A program made the position numbers and the translations under genes. Shown here piece after piece: positions 11,347 to 22,203 of a stretch of 64,000 nt of DNA; the stretch's first letter is position 1; every line of letters begins with the position of its first letter. The notes below the pieces were generated by a model, which saw only the letters and a program-made list of their open reading frames with translations, had not been told where the DNA came from and ran no database searches. Source of the DNA: Caballeronia sp. dw_276 (GTDB taxonomy: Bacteria > Pseudomonadota > Gammaproteobacteria > Burkholderiales > Burkholderiaceae); contig NZ_JAAVUV010000010.1 in assembly GCF_018449635.1 (NCBI RefSeq), forward strand, positions 186,001-250,000, written 5' to 3'.

Positions 11347-12120
11347 ATGTTTCGAGTCATCACCGCCAATTTGAACGGTATTCGATCGGCCGCGAAGAAA
11401 GGATTTTTCGACTGGTTTGGTCAGCAGGACGCAGACGTTGTCTGCGTGCAGGAAATCAAATGTTCGCAAGACGATCTGACGCCGGAGTTTCTCGCGCCGC
11501 ATGGATTTCAGGGCTATTTCCAGCATGCCGTGAAGAAGGGCTATTCGGGCGCGGGGCTTTATACAAAGCACAAACCGGATGAGGTGATCATCGGCTTTGG
11601 CAGTGAGGAATTCGATCCCGAAGGGCGTTATGTGGAAGCCCGGTTCGGGGATTTATCGGTGATTTCCGTGTATGTGCCTTCCGGGTCCAGCGGTGAGGAA
11701 CGGCAACAGGCGAAGTACCGGTTCATGGCCGAGTTCATGCCGCATCTGGAGAAACTCGCGGCGACGCGTGAAGTGATTCTGTGCGGCGACGTGAACATCG
11801 TGCACAAGGAAATCGATATCAAGAACTGGAAAAGCAACCAGAAGAATTCCGGCTGTTTGCCGGAAGAGCGCGCATGGCTCACCCAATTATTCGATGAAAA
11901 ATCCTACGTCGATGTATTCCGAACGCTCGATCAGCGGCCTGAGCAATACACGTGGTGGAGCAATCGCGGACAGGCTTATGCGAAGAACGTCGGGTGGCGG
12001 ATCGATTATCAGATCGCGACGAAAGGCGTGGCGGACACGGCGACAGCGACTTCAGTTTTTCGCGAGATCAAGTTCAGCGATCACGCGCCATTGATTATCG
12101 ATTACGACTGGAAGGTTTGA
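11347..12120 (+). CDS. xthA: Exodeoxyribonuclease III
   Basis: ExoIII is the AP endonuclease and 3'-repair exonuclease of base excision repair. The 257-residue protein starts with the family signature for metal-dependent EEP nucleases (TANLNGIRSA, then VCVQEIK with the metal-binding glutamate). It contains GDVNI (catalytic Asp/Asn) and the ending SDHAPLIIDY with the catalytic Asp-His pair. GAGGA precedes the ATG. It may be cotranscribed with ppk2. The symbol exoA is also used for this family. Confidence 0.93.
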   Translation: MFRVITANLNGIRSAAKKGFFDWFGQQDADVVCVQEIKCSQDDLTPEFLAPHGFQGYFQHAVKKGYSGAGLYTKHKPDEVIIGFGSEEFDPEGRYVEARFGDLSVISVYVPSGSSGEERQQAKYRFMAEFMPHLEKLAATREVILCGDVNIVHKEIDIKNWKSNQKNSGCLPEERAWLTQLFDEKSYVDVFRTLDQRPEQYTWWSNRGQAYAKNVGWRIDYQIATKGVADTATATSVFREIKFSDHAPLIIDYDWKV

Positions 12121-12138
12121 AGAGGCGGGCAGCCTTCT

Positions 12139-13044
12139 CTATAACTTCGGCTTCTTGAACCGCCCCATCCCCGCATAATTAGGCAACTGATCGACCGTCT
12201 GACCGAGCGCCTTCGCGTATAGCGGCATCATGTCCGGCAGGCGCTTCATCAAATCGTGCACGCGATCCGAGCCGAACGGGTGCATCCAGATAAACCCGTT
12301 CGGCGTGCGCCGCGTCGCCGAGTCGATCTTCTTCCATAACGTCACGGCGGCGCGCGGATCGTATCCCGCGCGGGACGCAATCTCGCTGCCAATGACATCG
12401 GCTTCAGTTTCATCCGCCGGCGTGTATCGCATGGCCAGCAACTGCTCGCCTATACCCAGCGGCGCCGACGTGATATCGGCGAAACCAAATAGCGGCGGTA
12501 TCGTGCCCGTGGTCAATTGCGCGGCCTGCTGACGTCCGAGCCGATCGCGCGCGTGTTCGCGCAAAGCGTGCGCAATCTCATGGCCGATCATCATGCCGAG
12601 TTCGTTGTCATTGAGCCGAAGCCGCTCGATCAAACCGCTGTAAATGACGATCTTGCCGCCCGGCAGGCAGTACATGCGAATCTCGTTGGATCGCACCACG
12701 TTGACCTGCCATTTCCAGTTCTTCGAGCGGTCATTCCACTTGAGCGCAAACGGAACCTCGCGATTCGTGATGTCGCGGGCGCGTTTGACGAGCGGGTTGT
12801 CATCGCCGAGAAGATGCTTGGTGCGCTGGGCTTCGTGGAGAATTTGCAGATATTCGTCGGCGGATTGCTGTTCGAGCGTTGCCGATGGAATCAGGTTGCG
12901 GAACAGCGCGGCATTGCCAAAGCGGATCTGGCCGCTCGCCGCCGAGTAGGGCTGCTGCGAAACTGCATCGGACGCCGCGAAGCTGACGCTCGCCTGGAGC
13001 GTCATGGCGCAGGCCGTGACGCGGATCAACGCGTGCACCTTCAT
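12139..13044 (-). CDS. Periplasmic M48-family metalloprotease
   Basis: A 301-residue protein with a clear signal peptide (residues 1-23, cleavage after SFA) and the zinc-protease motif HEIAH followed by the third ligand region DETEAD. This is the M48/BepA-LoiP type of envelope quality-control protease; the substrate is unknown. The ATG at 13044 overlaps the stop of the upstream AmpG-like gene (ATGA at 13041-13044), fixing the start; the same frame stays open far upstream, but that part is antisense-like shadow of the permease. It lies 18 bp from the convergent exonuclease gene. Confidence 0.9.
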   Translation of the reverse strand: MKVHALIRVTACAMTLQASVSFAASDAVSQQPYSAASGQIRFGNAALFRNLIPSATLEQQSADEYLQILHEAQRTKHLLGDDNPLVKRARDITNREVPFALKWNDRSKNWKWQVNVVRSNEIRMYCLPGGKIVIYSGLIERLRLNDNELGMMIGHEIAHALREHARDRLGRQQAAQLTTGTIPPLFGFADITSAPLGIGEQLLAMRYTPADETEADVIGSEIASRAGYDPRAAVTLWKKIDSATRRTPNGFIWMHPFGSDRVHDLMKRLPDMMPLYAKALGQTVDQLPNYAGMGRFKKPKL

Positions 13045-14327
13045 CGGACAAGTCTCCAGGGCGCGATTTTCGGCAACAGTAACATGCCGGGAATCGACAG
13101 CGCCACGCAGACCATGAAGTACTCGAACCAGCCCGTCTGCGCCACGATAAAGCCGCTTGAAGCCGATGCCAGCGTGCGCGGCACCGAAGCCAGGCTCGTG
13201 AAAAGCGCAAACTGCGTGGCCGTATAACGCGGATCGGTCGTGCTCGCGATATACGCGACGAACGCCGCGGTTGTCAGGCCGGTTGCGAAAGTCTCGAAGC
13301 CGTAAAGCGTAGCCAGCGCGACAGGCGACGGCCCGATCTTGGCAAGCCACGCGAAGCCGAGCGTGGACACGATCTGCAGCACGCCGAAGATCCACAACCC
13401 CCGCCCGATGCCAATCTTCACCAGCCACATCCCGCCCACAATCCCGCCCGCAATACTTGCCCAAAACGCCACTGTCTTGGCGATCACGCCAATCTGCGTC
13501 TTGTTAAAGCCGATATCGAGGAAAAACGACGTGGAAAGCGTGGTTGCCATCGTATCGCCGAGCTTATAGAGAAAGATGAAGCCGAGGATCAAGAGCGCCG
13601 TGCGCCAGCCGTCACGCCCAATGAATTCCCGAAACGGATCGATGATCGCATCGCGGAGATTCTTGGGCGGCGTGCCATGGATTTCCGGTTCCTTGACCAC
13701 CAATGTCAGCACCACGCCCGGCAACATGAACGCCGCCGTGACCATGAACACCGTGGACCACGGCAAATGATCGGCAAGAATCAGCCCGAGCGAGCCCGGA
13801 ATCAGCGCCGCGATCTTGTACGCGTTCACGAAAACGGCATTGCCGAGGCCCTGTTCGGTATCAGCGAGAAGCTCGCGGCGGAACGCATCGATTGCTATGT
13901 CCTGGCTCGCCCCGAAGAACGCGACGAGCGCGGTCAGTGCGGCCACGGTCCAGATTTCCTGTTTCGGCGATATGAACCCGAGCGCGCCGATCGCCACGCC
14001 CACCAGCAATTGCGTGACGATCATCCAGCCGCGCCGCCGGCCTGGACGCCAGCCGGGCAGACGCGGCACGTAGCGGTCCATCAGCGGCGCCCAGATGAAT
14101 TTCCACGTGTACGGGAACTGGATCAGCGCAAACAGGCCGATTTCCTTCAGATTGACGCCTTCGGTGCGCAACCACGCCTGGACCAGATAGATGAGCGTAA
14201 AAAGCGGCAGCCCGGACGTGAAGCCGAGAAACACGCAGATCAGCATGCGTTTGTTGAGAAACGCACGCCAGCCGGGGCGGTCTTCGTGAGCGGTTATAGC
14301 GGGCGCCTCGTTTGGCGTGTTGGACAT
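13041..14327 (-). CDS. ampG: AmpG-type MFS muropeptide permease
   Basis: A 428-residue MFS protein with about 12-14 membrane segments and the AmpG-like N-terminal region (FTSGLPL followed by QAWLRTEG). AmpG imports GlcNAc-anhydroMurNAc peptides from the periplasm for wall recycling and beta-lactamase induction. The four-base overlap with the M48 protease gene suggests coupled expression. Related AmpG-like proteins can carry other substrates, so the substrate is inferred. Confidence 0.85.
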   Translation of the reverse strand: MSNTPNEAPAITAHEDRPGWRAFLNKRMLICVFLGFTSGLPLFTLIYLVQAWLRTEGVNLKEIGLFALIQFPYTWKFIWAPLMDRYVPRLPGWRPGRRRGWMIVTQLLVGVAIGALGFISPKQEIWTVAALTALVAFFGASQDIAIDAFRRELLADTEQGLGNAVFVNAYKIAALIPGSLGLILADHLPWSTVFMVTAAFMLPGVVLTLVVKEPEIHGTPPKNLRDAIIDPFREFIGRDGWRTALLILGFIFLYKLGDTMATTLSTSFFLDIGFNKTQIGVIAKTVAFWASIAGGIVGGMWLVKIGIGRGLWIFGVLQIVSTLGFAWLAKIGPSPVALATLYGFETFATGLTTAAFVAYIASTTDPRYTATQFALFTSLASVPRTLASASSGFIVAQTGWFEYFMVCVALSIPGMLLLPKIAPWRLVR

Positions 14328-14382
14328 ATGAAATCAGTTTGATGCGGTGGGCGATGCGCCAAGCGGTGAACGGGCGATCAGT

Positions 14383-14991
14383 TCAGCTACGCTTTACGCG
14401 ATAGACCGCAAGGCTACCACGCCAGTTCGCGCCCCAACGGATCGACTGCCCGCCGTGCAGCACAACCCGATCGAGTATCTCGATACCCACTTCCGGCGCC
14501 AGCGCCTCGAAATCCTGGATGGTCAGCACGCGCACGTTCGGCGTGTTATGCCATTGATAAGGCAGCGTTTTCGATACCGGCATGCGTCCCTGCAGCACCG
14601 TCAGCCTGTGCCGCCAGTAACCGAAGTTCGGGAACGAGACGATGCATTCACGCCCGACGCGCACGGTTTCGCGCAGGATCGCCGCGGTTTGATGGATGGT
14701 CTGAAGGGTCTGCGAAAGGATTGCGAAGTCGAAGCTGCCGTCTTCGAACAGGCGCAAGCCGTCTTCCAGATTCTGCTGGATGACGTTGACGCCCTTTTGC
14801 GCGCAGGCCAGAACGCCGGCGTCGTTGATTTCGATGCCGTAGCCGGTGACATCGAGTTCTTCGCCTAAAAGCGAGAGCAGCGACCCATCGCCGCATCCCA
14901 GATCCAGCACCGATGAATTCGGCTCGACCCAGCGCGCGATTGCCCGAAAGTCCGAGCGCAGGGAAAGAGAGTCCAGCGTGATCTGGTTCAT
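14383..14991 (-). CDS. metW: Methionine biosynthesis protein MetW
   Basis: A 202-residue SAM-dependent-methyltransferase fold protein with the glycine-rich motif DLGCGDG near residue 33. In many proteobacteria MetW is required together with MetX for homoserine acylation. Its start overlaps the metX stop (ATGA at 14988-14991), so the two are translationally coupled. The match to MetW and this linkage make the call firm, although its biochemical activity is less certain than its pathway. Confidence 0.93.
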   Translation of the reverse strand: MNQITLDSLSLRSDFRAIARWVEPNSSVLDLGCGDGSLLSLLGEELDVTGYGIEINDAGVLACAQKGVNVIQQNLEDGLRLFEDGSFDFAILSQTLQTIHQTAAILRETVRVGRECIVSFPNFGYWRHRLTVLQGRMPVSKTLPYQWHNTPNVRVLTIQDFEALAPEVGIEILDRVVLHGGQSIRWGANWRGSLAVYRVKRS

Positions 14992-16133
14992 GCGCCCACC
15001 TCGGCGGCAATGCGTTCGTAATAGGCGCGCATCAGGTTGTGATAGCGCGCATCGTCGAGCAGGAAGGCGTCGTGGCCGTGCGGTGCATCGATTTCGGCGT
15101 AGCTCACCGTGCGCTTGTGATCGAGCAGCGCCTTCACGAGTTCGCGCGAACGGGCCGGCGCGAAACGCCAGTCGGTCGAGAAACTCGCGATCAGGTATTT
15201 CGCCGTCGTGTGCGCAAGCGATTTGGTCAGGTCGCCGTCGAAGGCCTTGGCAGGATCGAAGTAATCGAGCGCGCGGGTGATCAACAGGTAGGTGTTGGCG
15301 TCGAAGTATTCGGCGAATTTATCGCCTTGATACCGAAGGTACGATTCGACTTCGAACTCGACGTCGAAATTGAAGTTGTAGGCGTCAACCGCGCCTTCTG
15401 CCCGGCGCAAGGCGCGGCCGAACTTGGCGGCCATGTCGTCATCGGATAGGTAGGTGATGTGGCCGATCATGCGCGCCACGCGCAGGCCACGTCGCGGCTT
15501 CACCCCGTGCGCGTAGTAATTGCCGCCGTGGAAATCGGGATCGGAGAGGATGGCCGAGCGTGCGACCTCGTTGAACGCGATGTTCTGCGCGGAAAGCTTC
15601 GGCGTCGATGCCACCACAATGCAGTGCGCCACGCGCTCCGGATACATCATGCTCCAGGCCAGCGCCTGCATGCCGCCGAGGCTTCCGCCCATCACGGCTG
15701 CGAATTTTTCGATGCCATACAGATCCGCCACGCGCGCCTGAGCGTGAACCCAGTCCTCGACCGTGACCACGGGGAAACTCGCGCCGTAGGGCTTGCCGGT
15801 GGTGGCGTTGATGCTCATCGGGCCGGTCGAGCCGAAGCACGAACCCAGATTATTCACGCCGATGACAAAAAACTTGTTCGTATCCAGCGGCTTGCCGGGA
15901 CCGACCATGTTGTCCCACCAGCCGACATTCTTGGGGTCATCGGCATACACGCCGGCGACGTGATGCGACGCGTTCAGTGCATGGCAAACGAGCACGGCGT
16001 TGGAGCGTGCGGCATTGAGCGTGCCGTAGGTTTCGACAACGAGATCGTAATCGCCGAGCAAACTGCCGTTCTGCATGCGCAGCGGCTCGGTGAAATGCAG
16101 TGTCTGGGGAGTGACGATGCCGATTGATTCCAT
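14988..16133 (-). CDS. metX: Homoserine O-acyltransferase MetX
   Basis: Catalyses acylation of homoserine, the first committed step to methionine. The alpha/beta-hydrolase nucleophile is in GGSLGGM near residue 149, and the catalytic histidine is in HGHDAF near residue 352. Length 381 is typical. Acetyl versus succinyl specificity cannot be judged reliably from inspection; MetX proteins that partner with MetW are often succinyltransferases. AGGCGG precedes the ATG. The ~200-bp leader contains a hairpin on the sense strand (see findings). Confidence 0.95.
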   Translation of the reverse strand: MESIGIVTPQTLHFTEPLRMQNGSLLGDYDLVVETYGTLNAARSNAVLVCHALNASHHVAGVYADDPKNVGWWDNMVGPGKPLDTNKFFVIGVNNLGSCFGSTGPMSINATTGKPYGASFPVVTVEDWVHAQARVADLYGIEKFAAVMGGSLGGMQALAWSMMYPERVAHCIVVASTPKLSAQNIAFNEVARSAILSDPDFHGGNYYAHGVKPRRGLRVARMIGHITYLSDDDMAAKFGRALRRAEGAVDAYNFNFDVEFEVESYLRYQGDKFAEYFDANTYLLITRALDYFDPAKAFDGDLTKSLAHTTAKYLIASFSTDWRFAPARSRELVKALLDHKRTVSYAEIDAPHGHDAFLLDDARYHNLMRAYYERIAAEVGA

Positions 16134-16332
16134 TCATCCGCCTAGAGAAAACAAGGGCGGCTAAACGGCGTCGGCTGTGCGCGTAGAAGAAAAAGCGGCG
16201 CGGCTGACAACCTCTTTAGCCGCATTTATAGTGAACCGGGTCAGGGTTCGCGCGCCCGCAATCGAGTCAGCAAATCGGCGCGATGAAACAAGATAAGTGA
16301 TTAAGTATATCGGAATTTGTGAAGCGGTTCTC

Positions 16333-17993
<1,661 letters not shown>

Positions 17994-18123
17994 TTAAACA
18001 GGCGGAATTGTACAGGACTGACGCGTTGCATCAGGCGTTTGGCACTGTATTCAGCATTGCATTTGCGAGAACGGGCGGCAACCGGCGCGCGGCTGCTCCA
18101 GTATGGGGCCGGAGCGTGAAACA

Positions 18124-18378
18124 ATGGTGTTCGCGCAAACCACTGCTCCGCTTTTACCGGGCTTCCTCAATATCGTGACCGATACGCGCTTCGGATCGTC
18201 TGCATCGCAACATTGCGCCCGCTGCGGCGCGGTTTTGCGTTGCGGTCAACAGATGGGCGATGCCACATGCTGGTGCGCGTCGATGCCGGTTTTGCCGGCC
18301 AATAAATTGGCGCCTCGGCTGGCGTGCTTGTGCCCCGCATGCCTGAGTCGGGAAATCAACCCGATCGAAGGCAAATAA
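18124..18378 (+). CDS. Small cysteine-rich CWC-family protein
   Basis: An 84-residue protein with paired cysteines (CARCG, then a CWC tripeptide, then CLCPAC) that fit the 'cysteine-rich CWC' family, presumably a small metal-binding protein of unknown role. I chose the ATG at 18124 because GGAG lies nine bases upstream (18111-18114); an in-frame ATG at 18103 would add seven residues but lacks a site. It stands alone between divergent argB and the convergent TPR gene. Confidence 0.75.
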   Translation: MVFAQTTAPLLPGFLNIVTDTRFGSSASQHCARCGAVLRCGQQMGDATCWCASMPVLPANKLAPRLACLCPACLSREINPIEGK

Positions 18379-18436
18379 AAACGGCGATCCGGCTGGCCGG
18401 ACCACCGTGTAATGGCGGCTAAAAAACCGACGCGCC

Positions 18437-20161
18437 TTACGCTGTCGTTTTCTTTGCCGGGCGTTTGCGGGGCGCAGCACCCGTGTGCGTGGCCGCGAGC
18501 AATGCCAGATCGCGCGCGACCTCGCTCATGACCGGCTCCCACTGCCCGAACTTTTCCTGCCGATACAACTTGGCCGTTGGATACCACGGGCTGTCCGTGC
18601 GTTCGAGTTGCCAGACCCAGTGCGGATTGACGTCGAGCAGAATCCACGTTGGTTTGCCGAGCGCGGCCGCGAGATGCGCCACGCTCGTGCACACGGTGAT
18701 CACGAGATCCAGTGAATCGATGAACGCCGCGGTGTCATCGAACGTCTCGAACTTGCCCGTGCGATCGGCGATCTCGAACCCGCCGTCCCGAGCCGTTGAT
18801 ACCGCGCCCGACGCTTCTTTCTGCAGCGAGAAAAACGCGACGTTTTCGATGCCCTTGAACGCCTCGGCATATCGTTCGATGCCCACGCTGCGGAACATAT
18901 TTCGCTGATGGGTTTCGCTGCCGCTCCATACAAGACCCACGCGCAGGCGTTTGTCGGCGGCGAATTCGGCGCGCCATTCGGCGGCCAGATCCGTGTCCGA
19001 CGAAAGATACGCGCGTTTCGACGGAATCGTTTCCTCTTCAATGCCGAAATGCAGCGGCAAACTCAGCAGCGGGAAGTGGAAATCGAAGTCGGGCAGCGGA
19101 GCGTCATGCGGAATGCACTCGACGTTCTTCGGCGCCATGCGCGCCATCAGCGGAAACACGGCCTTGAACGCGACCCAAACAAGATTGCCGCCCTGGGCGC
19201 TGACCTTTTTCGCCAGCATGGGAAGGAAGCGCGAGAATTGCAGCGCGTCGCCAAAACCCTGTTCGCCCCACAGCAGCAACGTCTTGCCCTTGAGTGACTC
19301 GCCGTTCCAGCGCGGCGTATTGAATTTAGGATGCGAATTGCGCAGCTCGCTGGACCCGTCCCAGCGCGTTTCGAAGTTCGCCCAGCCGCGCGCATAGTTG
19401 CCTTGCACGAGGTCGAGAATGGACAGGTTGAAGGGAAGGCGCGTCATGTGCGGCGCGAGGTCCACAGCCGCCGTGGCCGCCTCAGTGGATTCTTTCCAAC
19501 GCTGCGCTTCTTTCAACGCGAGGCTGTAGTTCGACAGCGCCAGCGCGTTCGACGGATCGATCTGAGTGGCGCGTTTGCCCGCCACGAGCGCATGCTCCAG
19601 TTCCCAGCGGCGCGGATACATGCGCGTCAGATTCGTCCACGCTTCGATATCGGAGGAATTCGCAGCGACGGCTTCTTCAAGAAGCTTCAGCGCGTCTGCT
19701 TCCCGACCCGTCAGCTCGTAGGCAACTGCCAGATTGTTGCGCAGGGTTGGAACGGATGCATCGATTGCGTGCGCGCGTTCGTAAAGCGGAATGGCCTCGG
19801 CGTGACGGTCGGCGAGCTGTAGCGCATAGCCCAGATGCCAGAGTGCGAGCGCGTGCTGCGGATGCGTTTCGACGACTTGCGTGCCAAGCCTAATGCCCTC
19901 GGCAATGCGATTTTGCTTCAACAAGGAGTCGATGAGATCCAGCACTGTTTCCACGCGCGCGGGTTCAAGCAGCACAGCGGCGTGCAACCAGGTGGCGCGT
20001 TCTGCCTGACTACCGGCAGTACCGGCGATCCTGGCGTTTTCAAGGTACGCGGACAGGACGCGCGAGATAATGGAGTTCTGCGTGGTGTCCTGAGTAGCGT
20101 CTTGAACGAGTGGCGTTTCGCTCAAAAGCGCGTCGGGGCGGGACGATTGGCTGCGATTCAT
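18437..20161 (-). CDS. TPR protein with glycosyltransferase-like C-terminal domain
   Basis: A 574-residue soluble protein. Residues about 60-290 consist of tetratricopeptide repeats (A/G/Y-spaced helical pairs). The C-terminal part (about 300-560) has features of GT9/GT41-like glycosyltransferases, including LLLWGEQGFGDALQF and a late VCTSVAHLAAALGKPTW block. No signal peptide. Acceptor and sugar are unknown; similar TPR-glycosyltransferase proteins occur near flagellin or surface-glycan genes, but none is nearby here. The open frame extends to a TTG at 20203; the ATG at 20161 is a better start. It is divergent from the regB-like gene. Confidence 0.75.
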   Translation of the reverse strand: MNRSQSSRPDALLSETPLVQDATQDTTQNSIISRVLSAYLENARIAGTAGSQAERATWLHAAVLLEPARVETVLDLIDSLLKQNRIAEGIRLGTQVVETHPQHALALWHLGYALQLADRHAEAIPLYERAHAIDASVPTLRNNLAVAYELTGREADALKLLEEAVAANSSDIEAWTNLTRMYPRRWELEHALVAGKRATQIDPSNALALSNYSLALKEAQRWKESTEAATAAVDLAPHMTRLPFNLSILDLVQGNYARGWANFETRWDGSSELRNSHPKFNTPRWNGESLKGKTLLLWGEQGFGDALQFSRFLPMLAKKVSAQGGNLVWVAFKAVFPLMARMAPKNVECIPHDAPLPDFDFHFPLLSLPLHFGIEEETIPSKRAYLSSDTDLAAEWRAEFAADKRLRVGLVWSGSETHQRNMFRSVGIERYAEAFKGIENVAFFSLQKEASGAVSTARDGGFEIADRTGKFETFDDTAAFIDSLDLVITVCTSVAHLAAALGKPTWILLDVNPHWVWQLERTDSPWYPTAKLYRQEKFGQWEPVMSEVARDLALLAATHTGAAPRKRPAKKTTA

Positions 20162-20268
20162 GTGAGTGTGCGGCCGAGCCGCCCTGTACGAGACAACATT
20201 CAATGGTGCGGCAAATCACCCATCGCGGCCATTAGACTATTCTGAAATTAAGCGCGACGATTACTGAA

Positions 20269-21603
20269 ATGCATCGAATCACAACCACGGGCCGCGTCAA
20301 TCTCGGTCACCTTTTCTGGCTTCGCAGCCTTGCGATCATCGGCCAGCTGGTGACCATTGCGGTCGTTCAGACTTTCTACGGCGCGCACCTTCCGATGGCA
20401 GCAATGCTGACCATCATTTCGCTCGAAGTCATGTTCAACGCGATCACGTGGACTCGCGTCATGCGCGAGCGGCCTGAAACCAATCTTGAATTGTTCGGAC
20501 AACTTTGGGTTGATCTGGGCGCTTTGTCCGCGCTGCTGTTCCTGAGCGGCGGCGCGACCAACCCTTTCGTTACGTTGTATTTGCCGTCGCTTGCAATTGC
20601 ATCCGCCGTGCTGCCGTGGAACCTGTCGGTCTGGCTAGCGCTGTTCGCCGTGGCTTGCTACGCGCTGCTTACCGTCAGCTACGTGCCGCTGAACATGGAA
20701 GATCCGCTGAACCTGTTCGAGTATTTCCGTATCGGGTTGTGGGTGAATTTCATGGTGAGCGTGGGCTTGATCGGGTGGTTCGTGGCCCGCATGTCGCGGG
20801 CGTTGCGTGCGCGCGATTTCGCCCTGGCCGATGCCCAGGAGCGCCTTCTGCGCGACGAACGCGCCGTTGCGCTCGGCGTTCAGGCCGCGACCGTTGCACA
20901 TGAAATCGGCACGCCTTTGTCGACCATTGCGATGCTCAGCGAGGAACTGCGCGATTCCGCGCGTCACGATCCGCATCTTGCGCCGTACGCCGCGGACATC
21001 GAATTGCTGGAGCAGCAAATGAGCTTGTGCACGTCCGCGCTCGCCCGCTTGCGTAGCCGTGCGAGCGAGCCTGCGCCGCGGCAATCGCTGGATGACTGGC
21101 TGCATGGGTTTGTCGAACAATGGCGCTTGCGCCATCCGCACGTGCGCTTCGAGCTGATCGAAGCCGAGGAGCACAAGCGCGCCAGCCTATTCCTGAGTGA
21201 TCCGGTCGCGGTCGGACAGATCCTGACCATTCTGCTGGATAATGCGGCCCGGGCCAGCAGCGATTCGGTGACGCTCTCGACATCGGCGGCGCGGCATCTT
21301 GGCGAGCCCGTGATTCAATTCGATGTACGCGACCAGGGTCCGGGCATTCCCGCCGGGCTGCGCGGCTCGCTCGGCGCGACGCCGGTCGACAGCACGCAGG
21401 GCGGTCACGGCGTCGGCTTGTATCTGGCATTCTCAGCAGCAGCGCGGCTCGGCGGATCGATCGAGCTGACGGCGGCAAGCCCTCGCGGCACGCACGCCAT
21501 CTTGCGTCTCGCCGATACAAGCGCCCCAGAATCGCGTGACAAAGCAGCAAGGACGGGCCGCGGCGGAGTCGCGGCTTCCGTCTCCACGGAGAAAAGAGCA
21601 TGA
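20269..21603 (+). CDS. regB: Redox-sensing histidine kinase of the RegB/PrrB type
   Basis: Membrane sensor kinase controlling energy and redox metabolism. Six hydrophobic segments fill residues ~15-175. Between them GGATNPF (residues ~94-100) matches the quinone-binding motif of RegB. The H-box HEIGTPLS has the phospho-histidine near residue 211. A cysteine near residue 254 lies where RegB has its redox-active cysteine. N and G boxes (LLDNAARAS, DQGPGIP) follow. Its stop overlaps the regulator start as ATGA (21600-21603). Names vary (RegB, PrrB, ActS, RoxS). Confidence 0.9.
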   Translation: MHRITTTGRVNLGHLFWLRSLAIIGQLVTIAVVQTFYGAHLPMAAMLTIISLEVMFNAITWTRVMRERPETNLELFGQLWVDLGALSALLFLSGGATNPFVTLYLPSLAIASAVLPWNLSVWLALFAVACYALLTVSYVPLNMEDPLNLFEYFRIGLWVNFMVSVGLIGWFVARMSRALRARDFALADAQERLLRDERAVALGVQAATVAHEIGTPLSTIAMLSEELRDSARHDPHLAPYAADIELLEQQMSLCTSALARLRSRASEPAPRQSLDDWLHGFVEQWRLRHPHVRFELIEAEEHKRASLFLSDPVAVGQILTILLDNAARASSDSVTLSTSAARHLGEPVIQFDVRDQGPGIPAGLRGSLGATPVDSTQGGHGVGLYLAFSAAARLGGSIELTAASPRGTHAILRLADTSAPESRDKAARTGRGGVAASVSTEKRA

Positions 21604-22142
21604 GCGACAAGAATTTTTTGGTTATCGACGACGATGAAGTGTTCTCGGGCATCCTCGCGCGCGGCCTGACTCGGCGCGGCTATACGCCGCATCAGGCGCA
21701 CGATGCCGCCGCGGCGTTGCGTCTCGCGAACACGCAGAAGTTTGGACAAATCACCGTCGACTTACACCTTGGCAACGACTCCGGACTGACGCTCGTCGCG
21801 CCGTTGCGCGATCTGCAACCCGATGCGCGGATTCTCGTGCTGACGGGTTATGCGAGTATCGCGACGGCGGTTCAGGCTGTGAAAGACGGCGCCGATAACT
21901 ATCTGGCCAAGCCGGCGAACGTCGAGACGATCTTGTCGGCGCTTCAGGAAGAGGCGAGCGAACAGACGGCGGAAGAGGCGATCGAGCATCCGGCGTTGTT
22001 GTCCGTGGCGCGGCTCGAGTGGGAGCACATTCAACGCGTACTGGCCGAAAACAGCGGCAACATTTCGGCTACGGCGCGGGCGCTGAACATGCATCGGCGT
22101 ACGTTGCAACGCAAGCTCGCGAAGAAGCCGGTTCGCCAATGA
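21600..22142 (+). CDS. regA: Response regulator of the RegA/PrrA type
   Basis: A 180-residue regulator with an N-terminal receiver domain (IDDDE near residues 9-13, phospho-acceptor aspartate near residue 54, switch lysine near 104) and a C-terminal Fis-type helix-turn-helix (about 145-178, GNISATARALNMHRRTLQRK). This short architecture without an AAA+ domain is diagnostic for RegA/PrrA/ActR. It is coupled to the kinase gene and ends at a strong terminator. Confidence 0.93.
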   Translation: MSDKNFLVIDDDEVFSGILARGLTRRGYTPHQAHDAAAALRLANTQKFGQITVDLHLGNDSGLTLVAPLRDLQPDARILVLTGYASIATAVQAVKDGADNYLAKPANVETILSALQEEASEQTAEEAIEHPALLSVARLEWEHIQRVLAENSGNISATARALNMHRRTLQRKLAKKPVRQ

Positions 22143-22146
22143 AAAA

Positions 22147-22184
22147 GCGGCGCGCCATTTCGATGGTTCGAAATGGCGCGCCGC
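22147..22184. terminator. Bidirectional terminator between regA and hslU
   Basis: A perfect 17-bp stem (22147-22163 with 22168-22184) with a four-base loop lies between the convergent regA and hslU genes. An A-run precedes it and a T-rich stretch follows it, so it serves both strands. Confidence 0.92.
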
Positions 22185-22203
22185 CTTCTTTTGCCCTTCG
22201 TGA

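Noticed and set aside
12139-13464. 441-codon open frame including the M48 protease
   Set aside because: The upstream part overlaps the AmpG-like gene in another frame; the signal peptide begins at the ATG at 13044.
16134-16332. SAM-II riboswitch upstream of metX
   Set aside because: A GCTAAA-like string is present, but the pseudoknot arrangement and proximity to the ribosome binding site expected of SAM-II are missing.
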